Assembly (NCBI GenBank): GCA_030374805.1
Contig: JARGSG010000148.1
Coordinates: 1 to 62,765, forward strand
Length of the DNA: 62,765 nt
Source of the DNA: Gracilaria gracilis
Lineage: Eukaryota; Rhodophyta; Florideophyceae; Gracilariales; Gracilariaceae
Reading direction: 5' to 3'
Shown: positions 39,794-50,277 of the stretch, one piece after another
Layout: each line of letters begins with the position of its first letter
Position numbering within the stretch: the first letter of the stretch is position 1
The notes under the pieces: model-generated
The model's database searches: none
What the model was told of the DNA's origin: nothing
The model's input: only the letters and a program-made list of their open reading frames with translations
Position numbers and translations under genes: made by a program

Positions 39794-41660
39794 GTGTGTG
39801 AAGCACTCATGACAAAGATTATCCCAGATATTGAGCTCGCGGAAATGGACACGCGTTGCCTATGCTCTCGGAGTTCACTCGTTTTCCAGCGTTCAAGCCA
39901 AGGGTTTCCAAAAGAAAATGCACGAACGCTGCGGTTGCTTCTCGAGAACATAGTTTCGAGCTGGAATCAATCTGTGGAAAGAAAGGGAAATGGTGACAGG
40001 CGTTCCATACCAACCGAGTCATTGCCAAGCTTTACCCCGACTGAGACCGACCTTTTATGCATTGAACATCAAGCTTTTGTTTACGCTACTAACCGCTTGG
40101 GGTGAATGTTTGGAGGAATGTTGCAAAATGGTGCTCAGGGGGTTGCAGTGGATGCTAACCAAGCGCATGAGCTGTTTGACACGGCTATCAGAGAAGCTGG
40201 AAGCGGCCATGCAATGATCAATATGGCACTACTGTTGGAAAGCGGGGCAGAAGGAATACCAGCAGATCCTGCAAGAGCTGCCGCTATGTACGATAAAGCC
40301 TACCGAGAGCGGAAGTGGACCAGCGCCCTGTTGGGCCTCGGCCTTCTGTCGGAGAGAGGAACAATCGAAGTTGCCGCAAATCCTCCAAAAGCTGTGGAGT
40401 TGTACGAAAAAGCCATCGAAGAAAAGAGTGTGAGGGCGATGTATACTCTGGCATGCTTGCTGCGAACAGGGGCAGATGACGTTCCTGTTGACATTGCCCG
40501 CGCTATCGAGTTGTACGAAAAGGCGATTGAAGTCGGGGGACAGCACGGTGCCAGTGTGAAGTTGGCACATCTGTTGGAAGACGACGCTGATGGGACAGCG
40601 CCAAATGGCAGGAGAGCGGCACAATTGTACGAGAAGGTAATTGAAGAATCTGGCAATCTGAGTGCGATTTTCAACTATGCTACTGTTCTTCTTCGTGGTG
40701 CCGAGGGAGTGAACGTGGACGCGCCTCGAGCTGTGGCGTTGTTCGAAAGAGCTATTGACGGGGGAGAGGTGGTTTCAAAGTATCAGCTGGCAAAGGCGCT
40801 ACAACACGGAGCGGAAGGTGTTGCCAAAGATGTGCCAAGAGCAGCAAGACTGTTGGAGGAGAGCATCAGCGAAAAGAACGATGTGTTGGCGATGAACAGT
40901 TTGGGCGTGATACTTCAGTTTGGAAGGGAGGGTGTTTCGAAGAATGTGCGCAGAGATAAAGAGCTGTATGAAAGAGCGGTGCGAGAAGGAGATGTGGTTG
41001 AATCCATGATGAATTTGGGACTACTGCTCCTGTACGGAGAGGATGGCATTGAAGCGGATACGGAATAGGTGATGAAGCTGTACGAGAGAGCTGCTGTGGA
41101 AGGAAAGAACGCGGGAGCCATGCACCAGTTGGGGACTCTATTCTGGAATGGTGAAGCCGGGAACGATCAACGCAAGTCGTGCAGTGGAATTCCTCGAGAT
41201 GATGACGGACGAATGTGGGAGTGTGGACGCGATGTGGATCTGCGCTTGGATGCATGGAAAGGGCAAGAATGAAATGCAACGCAATATGGACACGTACTGT
41301 ACAAGACGTTTGAGCGACGCGCAATCGCAACGAATGAGTGCGCGGAGAAGGCGGTGGGCATGTTGATGGAGTTGTGGAAAGGCATCGAGCATGGAGTTGA
41401 CGGGCATGACGAAGACGCGTTGGCGTGCGCCGAGATGAAGCTCATGGCACGGGTGATGAGCGGTTTGCAGATCAGTGACGAGATTGCGGCGCATTTCTGC
41501 GCCCAGGGCGGTAAAGGCGAGTGCCGCGCGGCAGGGGGCGGTGTGGCGGGGACGACAGCGGGAGCACAACCTTCGCGTTGGATTGCGTGTCACAAATGGA
41601 GCACGAAATGGCGCCACTGCGCACGCAGCCACTCACGGGCGCGGATCGCATAGACGGTGA
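39794..41660 (+). pseudogene. Sel1-repeat protein, decayed
   Basis: Sel1 repeats are TPR-like helix pairs of about 36-40 residues that serve as scaffolds. The longest frame (40106-41068, 320 aa) holds about nine repeats, each with an LL.nGAeGv..D..rA.elYekAi core (for example LLESGAEGIPADPARAAAMYDKA). The reading goes on to both sides in interrupted form. Upstream, 39794-40105 is in the same frame and ends at a TGA right before the ATG at 40106. Downstream, a TAG at 41066-41068 is followed in frame by VMKLYERAAVEGKN. A frameshift near 41155 then moves to ASRAVEFLEMMTDECGSV, and a further shift leads to the frame at 41354. Two stops and at least two frameshifts make it a pseudogene, though the middle could still be translated. 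Confidence 0.78.
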
Positions 41661-42394
41661 AGGCGGATCGCCGACGAAAGCCGTGGTGCGCTGTCATACG
41701 GTACGTAAGCTTTACAGCGCGGCGTGTTGATTGGCCGCTTTCAGACCGCTTGCGTCTGTTTTCCAGTGCTCCGCCACTTGCGTTCGCCGCATGCGCCGTT
41801 GCGAAATGCGTCGCAGATATTTGCGCTCACCAGCTGGTGCCAAGTGTCTTCCGCCGAGATTCGCCGTGCGTTTGTCATGTGCTGATTGAACAAGAGTCTT
41901 CACATTTCTCCACACCCTTTCGTCATGCCATCCTCCATCCACTTGCCAAGGTAGCAACCGTACCAACCGTACCTTCGTAGATAGATATTTTCCTTCCTCA
42001 AAACTCCTCCTCGACGAGGGCAATTCGTGCGTGGCAGGATACCAACCTTCACCACGCCGAAAACACACTCCGTTCAACCTAAATTCAATCCCATCAGCAT
42101 CCAAATCTTATATTGCAATAACACGCGTAATACATATCCATGTTATATATGACTCGTTCCCACTGTATCTATCTAACATTACGCTCACGCATTCCCTCAT
42201 CAACTCAACTGTCGGTTATCCAATACCGTTTCACTTCCATTTCGTCGACAATGCTGCCGAAGACCGTGTTCTCCATGTCATACAGTTGTATCAGACACGC
42301 AAATTAAATCTACATCCGCCATGCACACAAGTCTTGTTCTCATTCCTCAATTCGTCATGATCGTCATTGCATTTCAACTGTTGCACAACTTGCG
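41661..42394. other. Spacer before the carbonic anhydrase gene
   Basis: No gene was found. The first part is moderately GC-rich, and the part from 41900 is AT-richer and leads to the TATA box. Confidence 0.4.
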
Positions 42395-42401
42395 TATAAA
42401 A
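42395..42401 (+). promoter_or_regulatory. TATA box of the carbonic anhydrase gene
   Basis: TATAAAA lies 102 bases before the ATG at 42497. Confidence 0.6.
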
Positions 42402-42496
42402 CGGACGCCCCACTGCGATCTCAACCCCGGATCTTAACATCTGTTCATGTTCACCACAACTCGAACACGTCCATCGATCTGTTGTGAATCTCAAGT

Positions 42497-43429
42497 ATGA
42501 TGTCGACCCTGCTGCCGATCGCGTTGCTTCTCGTGCTGTGCCTCACATCGGACGCCGCAGCGAGCGCAAGCGCGACGACCGTGCGACAAGAAGAGTCACC
42601 GGCTTCTTTTTCCTACGACCAATCGGCGCCTAATGGGCCTCCCATGTGGCATACTCTAGACGACAGTTACACCGTCTGCGGCACCGGCCGTGCGCAAAGT
42701 CCCATCAACTTCCCGTGCCCCGCCGGCGTCGCGGACCACCAAGTGTTGCAGCACGGCCCGCAAGTGTCCACCACCAACGCACATCTGCACATGGAGGGCA
42801 CCACGCACAATTTTGAGCTCGCTTGTGAACAGAAGGGAAGCTGCGGCATGACAACGTTCGACGGCGTCAAGTACGACTTGGTGAACGTTCACTTCCACTC
42901 GCCGAGCGAACACCATGTGGGAGGGGTTGCGTACCCTCTGGAAGCACATATGGTGCACGCCTCATCTGACGGCGCGCTTCTGGTTCTTTCAGTCATGTTC
43001 TCGTACGGTGCAGACGGTGACTGTATCACAACGGCGCCGTTTCCGAGTGGAAGCCATGGCACGCTGACGTCCATTCTGACGCGGGCCAGAGTGGGCATTA
43101 CGGATCTCGTGGTGAACACCGGGTCGTTCTTGGCAGCTGATACGTCATTCAGTATGTATTCTGGCTCACTCACCACACCGCCTTGCACAGAGGGGGTGAC
43201 ATGGCTGCTGGCAAACAGAAGGCAGACCATATCGCCTCGCCAGGTGCAACAGTTCCTTTCCATGACCGACAGTGCGCAGTTTGGAAATGCCAGGAATGTT
43301 CACCAAAGGAATGGGCGCCCGCTTTCTTTCGCGCCAACGGACAGTGGAAGGTCGCCACTACTGGCGAGTCTTCCCAGATCTCTGGCGGGTCTTCCCAGAT
43401 CTCTGGCCGATCTGGCTCTATTTTCGTGA
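42497..43429 (+). CDS. Alpha-type carbonic anhydrase, secreted, 310 aa
   Basis: It interconverts CO2 and bicarbonate, here probably outside the plasma membrane, where it can supply CO2 for photosynthesis. Residues 1-22 are a signal peptide. Family motifs appear in order: QSPINF (67-72), the zinc ligands H132 and H134 in VNVHFHSPSEHH, the third ligand H151 in LEAHMVH, and SLTTPPCTEGVTW (224-236). C61 and C230 sit where alpha-CAs form their disulfide. Length and spacing are normal. The last 20 residues come from a 21-bp tandem repeat (43363-43383 and 43384-43404) that encodes LPRSLAG-type units. The TGA stop (43427-43429) overlaps an AATAAA at 43429-43434, so the 3' untranslated region must be very short if that signal is used. 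Confidence 0.95.
   Translation: MMSTLLPIALLLVLCLTSDAAASASATTVRQEESPASFSYDQSAPNGPPMWHTLDDSYTVCGTGRAQSPINFPCPAGVADHQVLQHGPQVSTTNAHLHMEGTTHNFELACEQKGSCGMTTFDGVKYDLVNVHFHSPSEHHVGGVAYPLEAHMVHASSDGALLVLSVMFSYGADGDCITTAPFPSGSHGTLTSILTRARVGITDLVVNTGSFLAADTSFSMYSGSLTTPPCTEGVTWLLANRRQTISPRQVQQFLSMTDSAQFGNARNVHQRNGRPLSFAPTDSGRSPLLASLPRSLAGLPRSLADLALFS
43363..43404 (+). repeat. 21-bp tandem repeat at the 3' end of the carbonic anhydrase gene
   Basis: GGCGAGTCTTCCCAGATCTC and T, then GGCGGGTCTTCCCAGATCTC and T, keep the frame (seven codons each). A shorter third start, GGCCGATCTGG, follows. Confidence 0.85.
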
Positions 43430-44810
43430 ATAAACAAATGTCGTATTACAGTATGAGAATCTACGAAGGTCGTGCAGATATTTACCTGAGAATGCACCTA
43501 CAGTACGTGTAGGAAGCTATCAAATAAATCTAATTATATCGCTTGACATTCGCAGCCAACCCAGATTAGAAGCAGGGAAGTCGTGTCCCTCTTATCTATC
43601 TAGTTTGGGAGCATCGTTCTCGAGGGATGAGTTCTTTCGTCGTTGGGAAGGCATCACCGAGCTGCTATTGATATCAGGGCGACAGTTGCTCATCGCTCCT
43701 GTCTCCTAGCGCAGTAGAACAGACTGTCATTCAGTCATTGAGGCGTGTGTGGGAGGGAAATTGAAGAAAAGGAGAGCGAAGACCGGGGTAACTGCGAAAG
43801 GCGGCGAGCGACAGCCTGCTGCAAGGAGGAAGGCACGGCTGCCTCCAGTCGTTCTGCAACTTAAATCCTACACAATGTTACACATTACACAGCAGATCTG
43901 AGATTGGCATCCAGCATCGTCTTGCTCCTGTCGTCCGCTCCAATAAATCAACATGTGCGATTCCACCAATGGTGGAATCGTTTGGGACTTGTTCCCGCCA
44001 AAAGTGTGGAACAACTTTCTACCTTTCTGTCTTTCAAGTCTTTCTTCAAGATCCAGATGTAAATTATTTAAGAAAGCGGAATGGTGTACGTTGTGTACAC
44101 GTAATTCACGTTTCAAAAAGTCCCAATCAGCACAGGGCAACGAAGCAAGTAAACGTAAGTTTCTGCTTTCGAGGCACAAGCGCATTGCCAGTGTATGCGT
44201 CATGCGAAGCAACGCGCATGTGCTCGATATGCTTTGGCTCGCGAATAACTTTAGGTAGCGTTACCCCCACGCAATGCAGACGTCCAAGGGAAACCATCGA
44301 ATTGAAACACGCCCCGAAATGCATCGATGTGAAGTTGCGCTGGAACGTCGCCATGAAGTTTGTAGAGAGTGTCAACAGCTGCTGAACACTCGCCACAAAC
44401 AAACATTGCAGATGGTTACCCTAGATAGCAACACCATCACACGGAAGCGCTTGCATTCCCTTCGGGTTTCCATTACTAACTTCTTGTCCTGCAGCCTGTT
44501 CCAACACGGCCCTGCCTTGCTTGACATTATGTTCCAATTCCAAGACCATTGTAATTCGTCCTCCCTCCGTGCCACATCTTTTACTGCACTCAATCTTTGA
44601 TATGGCTTTCGGTTCTCATCACCGATGCCATATTCTATTTCCTAGTTTTGCACTCCAAATTTGGCCTCGCTGTGAGCTTCTTCACTGTGCCTCCGTTTAA
44701 AAATGATAAAGCTTTCCTTTGAAGTGAAGGCTATCTCTTTAAACAATGAAATACATGCGATATACCCTAGCTAACACAATTTCGAACACATTCACTGCGG
44801 TTTCGAACAG
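43430..44810. other. Intergenic stretch with one short hairpin
   Basis: CGATTCCACC (43958-43967), AAT, then GGTGGAATCG (43971-43980) is a perfect 10-bp stem with a 3-base loop. Minus-strand frames at 43868-44402 have protein-like pieces (TFQRNFTSMHFGACFNS) but no domain and no single ORF. Nothing else is supported. Confidence 0.4.
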
Positions 44811-44817
44811 TATAAAA
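44811..44817 (+). promoter_or_regulatory. TATA box of the Cys-rich protein gene
   Basis: TATAAAA lies 96 bases before the ATG at 44907, close to the spacing seen before the carbonic anhydrase gene. Confidence 0.6.
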
Positions 44818-44906
44818 CGCGCTTCAAGTCGATCTCATCGCCAAACCGTTTCGGCACCATCTGTTACGCTCGCCTCAAACACCCTCATACCAAAGGCCAC
44901 TCGAAG

Positions 44907-45875
44907 ATGTCTCGGACCATGCTCAGCATTCTGCTCTTCACTTGCCTCTTCGCTTCGAATCTGGCCACGCCTCACCACCACACCACCAAACCGTTCACAA
45001 TCCGCAGCTCCACGTCCACCCAGCAAGCTCGAAACCCTCCCACCCCCGGGCATCCACTACAGCACGCTCAACTCCTCCCCCAGCTATCCAGGCTCCCCAG
45101 TGAAAAGCAGGTGCAAAAGCACCCGCCCTCGGCTGTGCAGGCGCCTTTTCAACTACCTACAGTCGCGAGGCCGGGACTCAACGAGGATCCTTGTGTAGAC
45201 TCCTCGGAGTGCTCTGGCACGCGCGCATGTTCTCTGTTTAACGAGGAAGGACTCACGGCATCCTCGTGTGAGGGACGAGCGGGCTGCGTTTGCCTTCCTC
45301 CCACCACCGGAGGAAACGAGTGTGAAAGCGTTGCCGATTGCGATAGCGGCGAGAGCTGCGTGCCGTCCGTGGCGAACACAACAGTGTGTGCGTCCAACGC
45401 TAGACTCGCCGGAACCACTCTCGACTTTCAGAGCTGCACCAACTCCGCGGAGTGCGCCACGGGCCGCGCGTGTCTCGGAACCACGCTATCACAGGGTTTG
45501 TTGGACTGCTCGTCGTCTTCGTGCTCCTGTCGGTTGGCAGAGTCGAACTGTGACACGTTTCAGGACTGTTTGATGGGCACAGCATGTACTCGGATCTCGC
45601 CGGAGATTCAAGCTTCGTTCTGCGTGGCGAATTCGATGATCGTGGGCAACTTTCCGAGCGGGCTTACGCTTTCATCTTGCGAGACGGACGCCGACTGTGC
45701 GGCGCCACGCTCATGCGTGACGCTTGACGGTGACGCTTGCAACGGTGCGGATGGCTGCGTGTGTGCGGGCGGTACGAACGTACGGTGCGAGTCTTCTCGG
45801 TTCTGTGATTTTGGCGAAACATGCACGACGGATGGCACGACTGGGTTGTGTATGGCAGTGGCGGATATTGCTTGA
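44907..45875 (+). CDS. Secreted Cys-rich repeat protein, 322 aa
   Basis: Residues 1-20 are a signal peptide (MLSILLFTCLFASNLA). A Pro/Gln/His-rich linker runs to about residue 90. From there the protein is a chain of about four Cys-rich modules of about 50-60 residues, each starting with a C..s.eC..gr.C pattern (CVDSSECSGTRAC, CESVADCDSGESC, CTNSAECATGRAC, CETDADCAAPRSC, CESSRFCDFGETC) and usually closing with a C.C pair (GCVCLPP, CSCRLAE, GCVCAGG). This resembles small disulfide modules of extracellular proteins such as EB- or EGF-like repeats, without matching one clearly. It is probably exported to the wall or surface. An ATG four codons later (second Met) is an alternative start. Confidence 0.75.
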   Translation: MSRTMLSILLFTCLFASNLATPHHHTTKPFTIRSSTSTQQARNPPTPGHPLQHAQLLPQLSRLPSEKQVQKHPPSAVQAPFQLPTVARPGLNEDPCVDSSECSGTRACSLFNEEGLTASSCEGRAGCVCLPPTTGGNECESVADCDSGESCVPSVANTTVCASNARLAGTTLDFQSCTNSAECATGRACLGTTLSQGLLDCSSSSCSCRLAESNCDTFQDCLMGTACTRISPEIQASFCVANSMIVGNFPSGLTLSSCETDADCAAPRSCVTLDGDACNGADGCVCAGGTNVRCESSRFCDFGETCTTDGTTGLCMAVADIA

Positions 45876-46376
45876 GGTGGATTATGGTTCAGCCCTCATG
45901 AGAAATGGTTCTGTTGATCCATTTCGATGTCCAAGAGGTCAACAGCGTGACTTCTGCCAACCAATTGAACTAATGCTTTATATACTTGAGTGCTAAAAGG
46001 ATTCTATTCCCTTATGCTTCGTTCCTAAGATGTAGAGCTAGGTTTATTCCTCACAAAGCTCCTATAGGCATCGAAAACGAGCGATCAGATCAATTGGCAG
46101 AGCCAATCTAGACAAGTTCGGCTATTACAGCAGCATCTAAAGCCTGCGACAAGAGCCACTATAGGAAAACGAAGGTGGATAAACGAGAGGTGACAGCCTC
46201 CGAGCAAAAGAACACTGATTGGGAAGTGAGGGGGGTCTGATAAATGCAACGAGACGTGTTCCCCGACGCGTGGCAGTGTGACGTCACGCACTTTCGTCAT
46301 ACACGTTGTACACCGATCCCCGTGTCCACGCCAAAGGAATGTTCGCAAAAAGTTGAAAATATGGCTAAAAGTGCAG
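45876..46376. other. Spacer between convergent genes
   Basis: It contains the 3' ends of the Cys-rich gene (+) and the MLO-like gene (-). No ORF or element is supported. Confidence 0.45.
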
Positions 46377-48479
46377 TCAAGATTCACTGCCAGATATGCC
46401 AGGCATGCTTCCACGTTCTGCCTCCTCTCGGAAGTACTGCCCGATTGTCTTCCTTTTCCGCAGCGCAGACTGGTTCGCGCTGGGCCCTTCCTCAACCCGC
46501 TCCACATCATCTTCGTCGTCGTCCTTCTCCATCACCTCGTCCTCCCCCATAGAAGTCCCGTCCAAAGAGTCATCCCACGCTCGGAAAACGCGCTTGTGCT
46601 TCAAGTCATGAATCGTGCCTTTCATAACATCCTCAGGAAGAAGCGATGCACTCACCAGAACCAACACGTACTTCTTCAACATGAAAGCCACGCGCAGTTG
46701 CATGAAAAGTAAGCACACTACCGACACCACCAGCGCCGCGATGTTCAGTGAAGTGACTGGGTCATCGTTGAACAGCCGCAGCAACACAGTCGCTGTCGAC
46801 GCCGCCGTCAGAACCGTGGAGAAGAACAGCGAGAACTGCACGCACCAGAAAAAGAAATGATGCGAACCGAACCAGAACAGCTTCTCCGCGCGGCTTGCCA
46901 CGCGCCCCAATCTTGGGATCAGCTTCGTCACAACCCACGGGTATTCCCTCACCTTAGTCTGCCTCGCTTGCTCCAGCTCTTCCCTGTTTTTCGCGAGCGT
47001 CGGGCTCGTCACTGCGAGCGACTTGTGCCGTAATAGCTCATTCTGCATAGCTGCGTCCTTAGTGTCGTCTGATCTCGCGCTGTTGGTGTGCACACCTGCC
47101 ATGTCCAGCGTATCGTCACCGCGCCCTTCCTTGCCAGCACCTGAATTCTGTGGCGCCTGAACTGCTCCGGTCTCCAGGTCTTGCTCTTCACCGCTGGAAC
47201 TATTGCACGCTGCGATGGCCGATTCGATGACAGTGGGGTAACCAAACGACACTCCTGGGCGCGATTTCTTGCCAGCTACTTGCGTAGCTGCCCCAGATCG
47301 TCTCTCCATACCATCCCACATACGGCCCTCTACGGCCTGACCACTACTGCCGTCGTTACGGTACGCAACGGAAGAGTTGGCAGGCGCTGAGGACGGGTGA
47401 GCGAGGATGGCGGTGGCGTGGTGGGGGTTTGGGGTGCTGAGCGACATTGGGTTTTGACTGCTTGCGGGCAAGCTGTTAGGCCTTTGACGAGAGTCGGACG
47501 ATACCCTGTCGAGATCCGGCAAGTGCGCGGAGCTAGTGGCTATTGCGTGCACGTGTGCGTAGTAGATACGGGGGTTCTTGGTGAGGTGCCAATAAACGAG
47601 GCGAATCTTGAAAGCGAGGATCTGCACGATGAGGATGAGAACGAGTGCGGAGGCGATGATGAACGCGGAGCCTACCACATCTTCTTTGAAGGCGATGTGC
47701 TGTTCGCCAGCTGCGGCGTCGGCACGAGCAGTGCTGGACAACGTGCGCAGCTCGATGGTGGCCACTCCAGACGCGTAACGGCGCACAAGGTCGCACAGCA
47801 TGGCAGCGAGGAAGAGGATCCAGAGCGAATAGTGCGGCTCAACAAGATGCACAAAGCATATGCCCTTGATGCGTCGCAGAAAGGCCGAGAAGCGGAAGTC
47901 ATCGCGCAAGCGGCGGAAAAAGATGATCTGGAAGCGCAGGTCGTGGAAAGCAAGCGTCTCATGGAGAGAGCGGTAGCGCTTTAGGCGGCGCGGATCCGCC
48001 AGCCACCAGCCGACGGTGCGCCACAAGCGGCCCGTGCGCGAGTGCATGCGCAGGCGCATCGAGGTGTACTCCGCCTTGAGGGCGCGGTAATGGGGCAGCG
48101 GGACGTGCTCGATGGCCTTCCAGTGCGTTGACAAGCGCAGGCTGGCGGCGAGAGCGGACATGACGGCAGCGACGAAGAAGAGGGCGAAGGCGAAGATGAA
48201 GACGTGCGCGAATTCGAAGGAGTGCACGGCGGTGGGCTTCGGGTGCGCCAGCTGGGTGTACATGAGGAAGAGGATGGACACGAGCCCAAGCACCATGAGT
48301 TCGCGGTAGACGATGTTGAGAACCGGCTCGAGGTGCGGGTGGCGCCGGCGTACCCATGACTCAATGCGGTGCAGTGCGAGCTGGAAGATGAGCGAGAAGG
48401 CAATGAGAGCGACGACCAGCCACTCGGACAGCGTCTCGTTGACCGCCGCGTCGCCGGCGGCTGCTGCCATCGCTGACAA
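46377..48479 (-). CDS. MLO-like seven-transmembrane protein, 700 aa
   Basis: MLO proteins are plasma-membrane proteins of plants and some protists that bind calmodulin and act in calcium-linked signalling. The match is by pattern. TM1 is at about 19-36. It is followed by an ESWVRRRHPHLEPVLNIVYRELMVLGLVSILFL stretch that copies the family's TM1-TM2 block, with ELMVLGLVS in place of ELMLLGFIS. FRRLRDDFRFSAFLRRIKG and FKEDVVGSAFIIASAL match later blocks, and EKLFWFGSHHFFFWCVQFSLFF matches the conserved FWFGRP..L block near the last membrane spans. A Ser/Gln-rich cytoplasmic loop of about 170 residues separates the halves and is longer than usual. The C-terminal tail has a basic amphipathic stretch and an acidic run. 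It is intact with no introns. Confidence 0.72.
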   Translation of the reverse strand: MSAMAAAAGDAAVNETLSEWLVVALIAFSLIFQLALHRIESWVRRRHPHLEPVLNIVYRELMVLGLVSILFLMYTQLAHPKPTAVHSFEFAHVFIFAFALFFVAAVMSALAASLRLSTHWKAIEHVPLPHYRALKAEYTSMRLRMHSRTGRLWRTVGWWLADPRRLKRYRSLHETLAFHDLRFQIIFFRRLRDDFRFSAFLRRIKGICFVHLVEPHYSLWILFLAAMLCDLVRRYASGVATIELRTLSSTARADAAAGEQHIAFKEDVVGSAFIIASALVLILIVQILAFKIRLVYWHLTKNPRIYYAHVHAIATSSAHLPDLDRVSSDSRQRPNSLPASSQNPMSLSTPNPHHATAILAHPSSAPANSSVAYRNDGSSGQAVEGRMWDGMERRSGAATQVAGKKSRPGVSFGYPTVIESAIAACNSSSGEEQDLETGAVQAPQNSGAGKEGRGDDTLDMAGVHTNSARSDDTKDAAMQNELLRHKSLAVTSPTLAKNREELEQARQTKVREYPWVVTKLIPRLGRVASRAEKLFWFGSHHFFFWCVQFSLFFSTVLTAASTATVLLRLFNDDPVTSLNIAALVVSVVCLLFMQLRVAFMLKKYVLVLVSASLLPEDVMKGTIHDLKHKRVFRAWDDSLDGTSMGEDEVMEKDDDEDDVERVEEGPSANQSALRKRKTIGQYFREEAERGSMPGISGSES

Positions 48480-50277
48480 CGTCGGAAAGGCGGTGGGGAC
48501 GGAGGAGGCTGTACGCTGTTGGTGCGGTGGGCTGGAAGACGGCCGGCTACGGTGATAACGTGTTCACCATCAGTAAGTGTGGCGCATGAAGTGGTTTTAT
48601 GATTCACACAGCCGTGGCATCGCGGCCACCAACGTGGCGCTGCACCGACATATGAGCGCTCGTTACCACTGACCTCCACTGACTGAATAGCTTTTACGTT
48701 GGTCTCCAGGGTCTCGAGACTTGCAGCTCTCCGCCACGCTCTTGGAGAGAGAGAGCAATGGCTCACAAGCTTGCAAGCTACAGCAACCTGCAACAGCAAC
48801 TGGACATTTGACAACGGGTAAAACGCTACAGTATCTACCGTTTAGCCCTCTGTAGAGCTACGCACGAACTCTCAGGGTGCGGCAATGCAAGGTGAGGCTC
48901 GTTGGCTGATTTTTGAAATAGAACTCGCGCCATCCGTATCTATCTAGATATGATACACGTGGACACGCGACGCGGTGTCGCGAAGCGCGCGCCACGGGGC
49001 GGCGTCCAACAACTCGTTGCATTGTCCAGTTGGCAACAAGCTCGCACCCAGGCGCCCCTTGCTCACGAAAGCAGCGCAGCTTGCTCACGAAAAGCAGCGC
49101 AGCGCTCGTGCTGGTAAAGGCGCAGCATTGCGAAAAGGCACAACGTGGCGCAAACCCCCGTTGTCGCACACCAGCAGTCGGACCAAGTCGGAGATGATGC
49201 GTGCGAGCGTTTTCCAACGCGCCGCCACCTCGTATCTACCAGTGCGCCATGTGCCCGATCTCGTTCGCGAGCTCGCATCGAGCGCGGCACAAGTCGCGCG
49301 TCGCTAAAATGGTCCAGAAGGTGGCCGCCATGCTGCTGACAGAGCTTGCGCGGCGGATCACAGATGAGCTCGAGCATGAGCCGGCCGCTGTACGCGAAGA
49401 GTTGGCGTGTTTGTGTGCGTCGACGCCTTCCTGCAGTTGGGCGCGACGCTTGCACTTGGCGTTGTGCTCGGCCGAGTCGCTTCGCTGACCCGAGAACACG
49501 CCTAGAGCCGGCGGGGCTGCGCCGCGTCGTCGCTCTCGCGGCAGGGGGTCCTTGCAGCGCCAAGCGGAACTGGTGTTGGGGTCACCGTAGGTGTACAAGT
49601 TAAGAGCATCTATCTACTAGCGACAGAAGCACCGCACCGTCTTCGAGCGAAACCATCCTTGATAAATCAAGCCAGCCCATCTTCCTTGCCAAGCGGTTGT
49701 CCAAAGTACACGTGCAAGCTGCCACGTGTCCACCTCTGTGCTCTGCAAGCTTGCGCATTACAGTAATCCAGCTTGCCACGTCCACCACGTTCTGTTCTCT
49801 TCACTTGTGGCTCCGTCATTGCTGGAGGCGCTGACCTGACACCGTGTACACGTATCGGTACACGTATACGTCCATGGCCTTGTTACGGTGCTGAGAGAGG
49901 TGAGGAGGATTACAACCCACAATCGGTTTATGTCTACAAGGGTCTACAACCCGACCGGTACGCTCCACATTACTCTTTGAGCAGTTTTGCCGCCGTCAGA
50001 AATGCCATAGTGGCCTTTTAGCATTTTCTTGTCTAAGATGTGAGATCGGTGTGGCAATATATAGAACGCCCAAACCTACATAACCATCGAATAATTGTCA
50101 TAGAACAACCCCAAAACGTTTAAAAGCATAATCAATGTTTATTTCTTCATGTGCAGCATCACAGATGTGCAACCAGATCATTCTTTTGCCATGTTCATCA
50201 TCAAGAGCTACATGAAGAACAGAAAGAAAATAAGGGTGGGGTCCTTCTCAAGTATCACTCTAATTGGAGAACAAAGT
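48480..50277. other. Intergenic stretch, GC-rich in the middle
   Basis: 48900-49560 is GC-rich with open frames on both strands that look like composition effects. GCTCACGAAAGCAGCGCAGC at 49061-49080 is repeated with one extra A at 49083-49103. 50000-50277 is AT-rich and holds the end of the VWA gene transcript. No gene is supported. Confidence 0.4.

Noticed and set aside
47397..47984. + strand ORF of 195 codons and a - strand ORF of 277 codons (47981-48814) over the MLO-like gene
   Set aside because: Shadows of the 700-codon frame, which alone has membrane spans and family motifs.
49063..49563. GC-rich ORFs on both strands at 48900-49600
   Set aside because: No domain, strongly biased composition and conflicting frames; no promoter signal.
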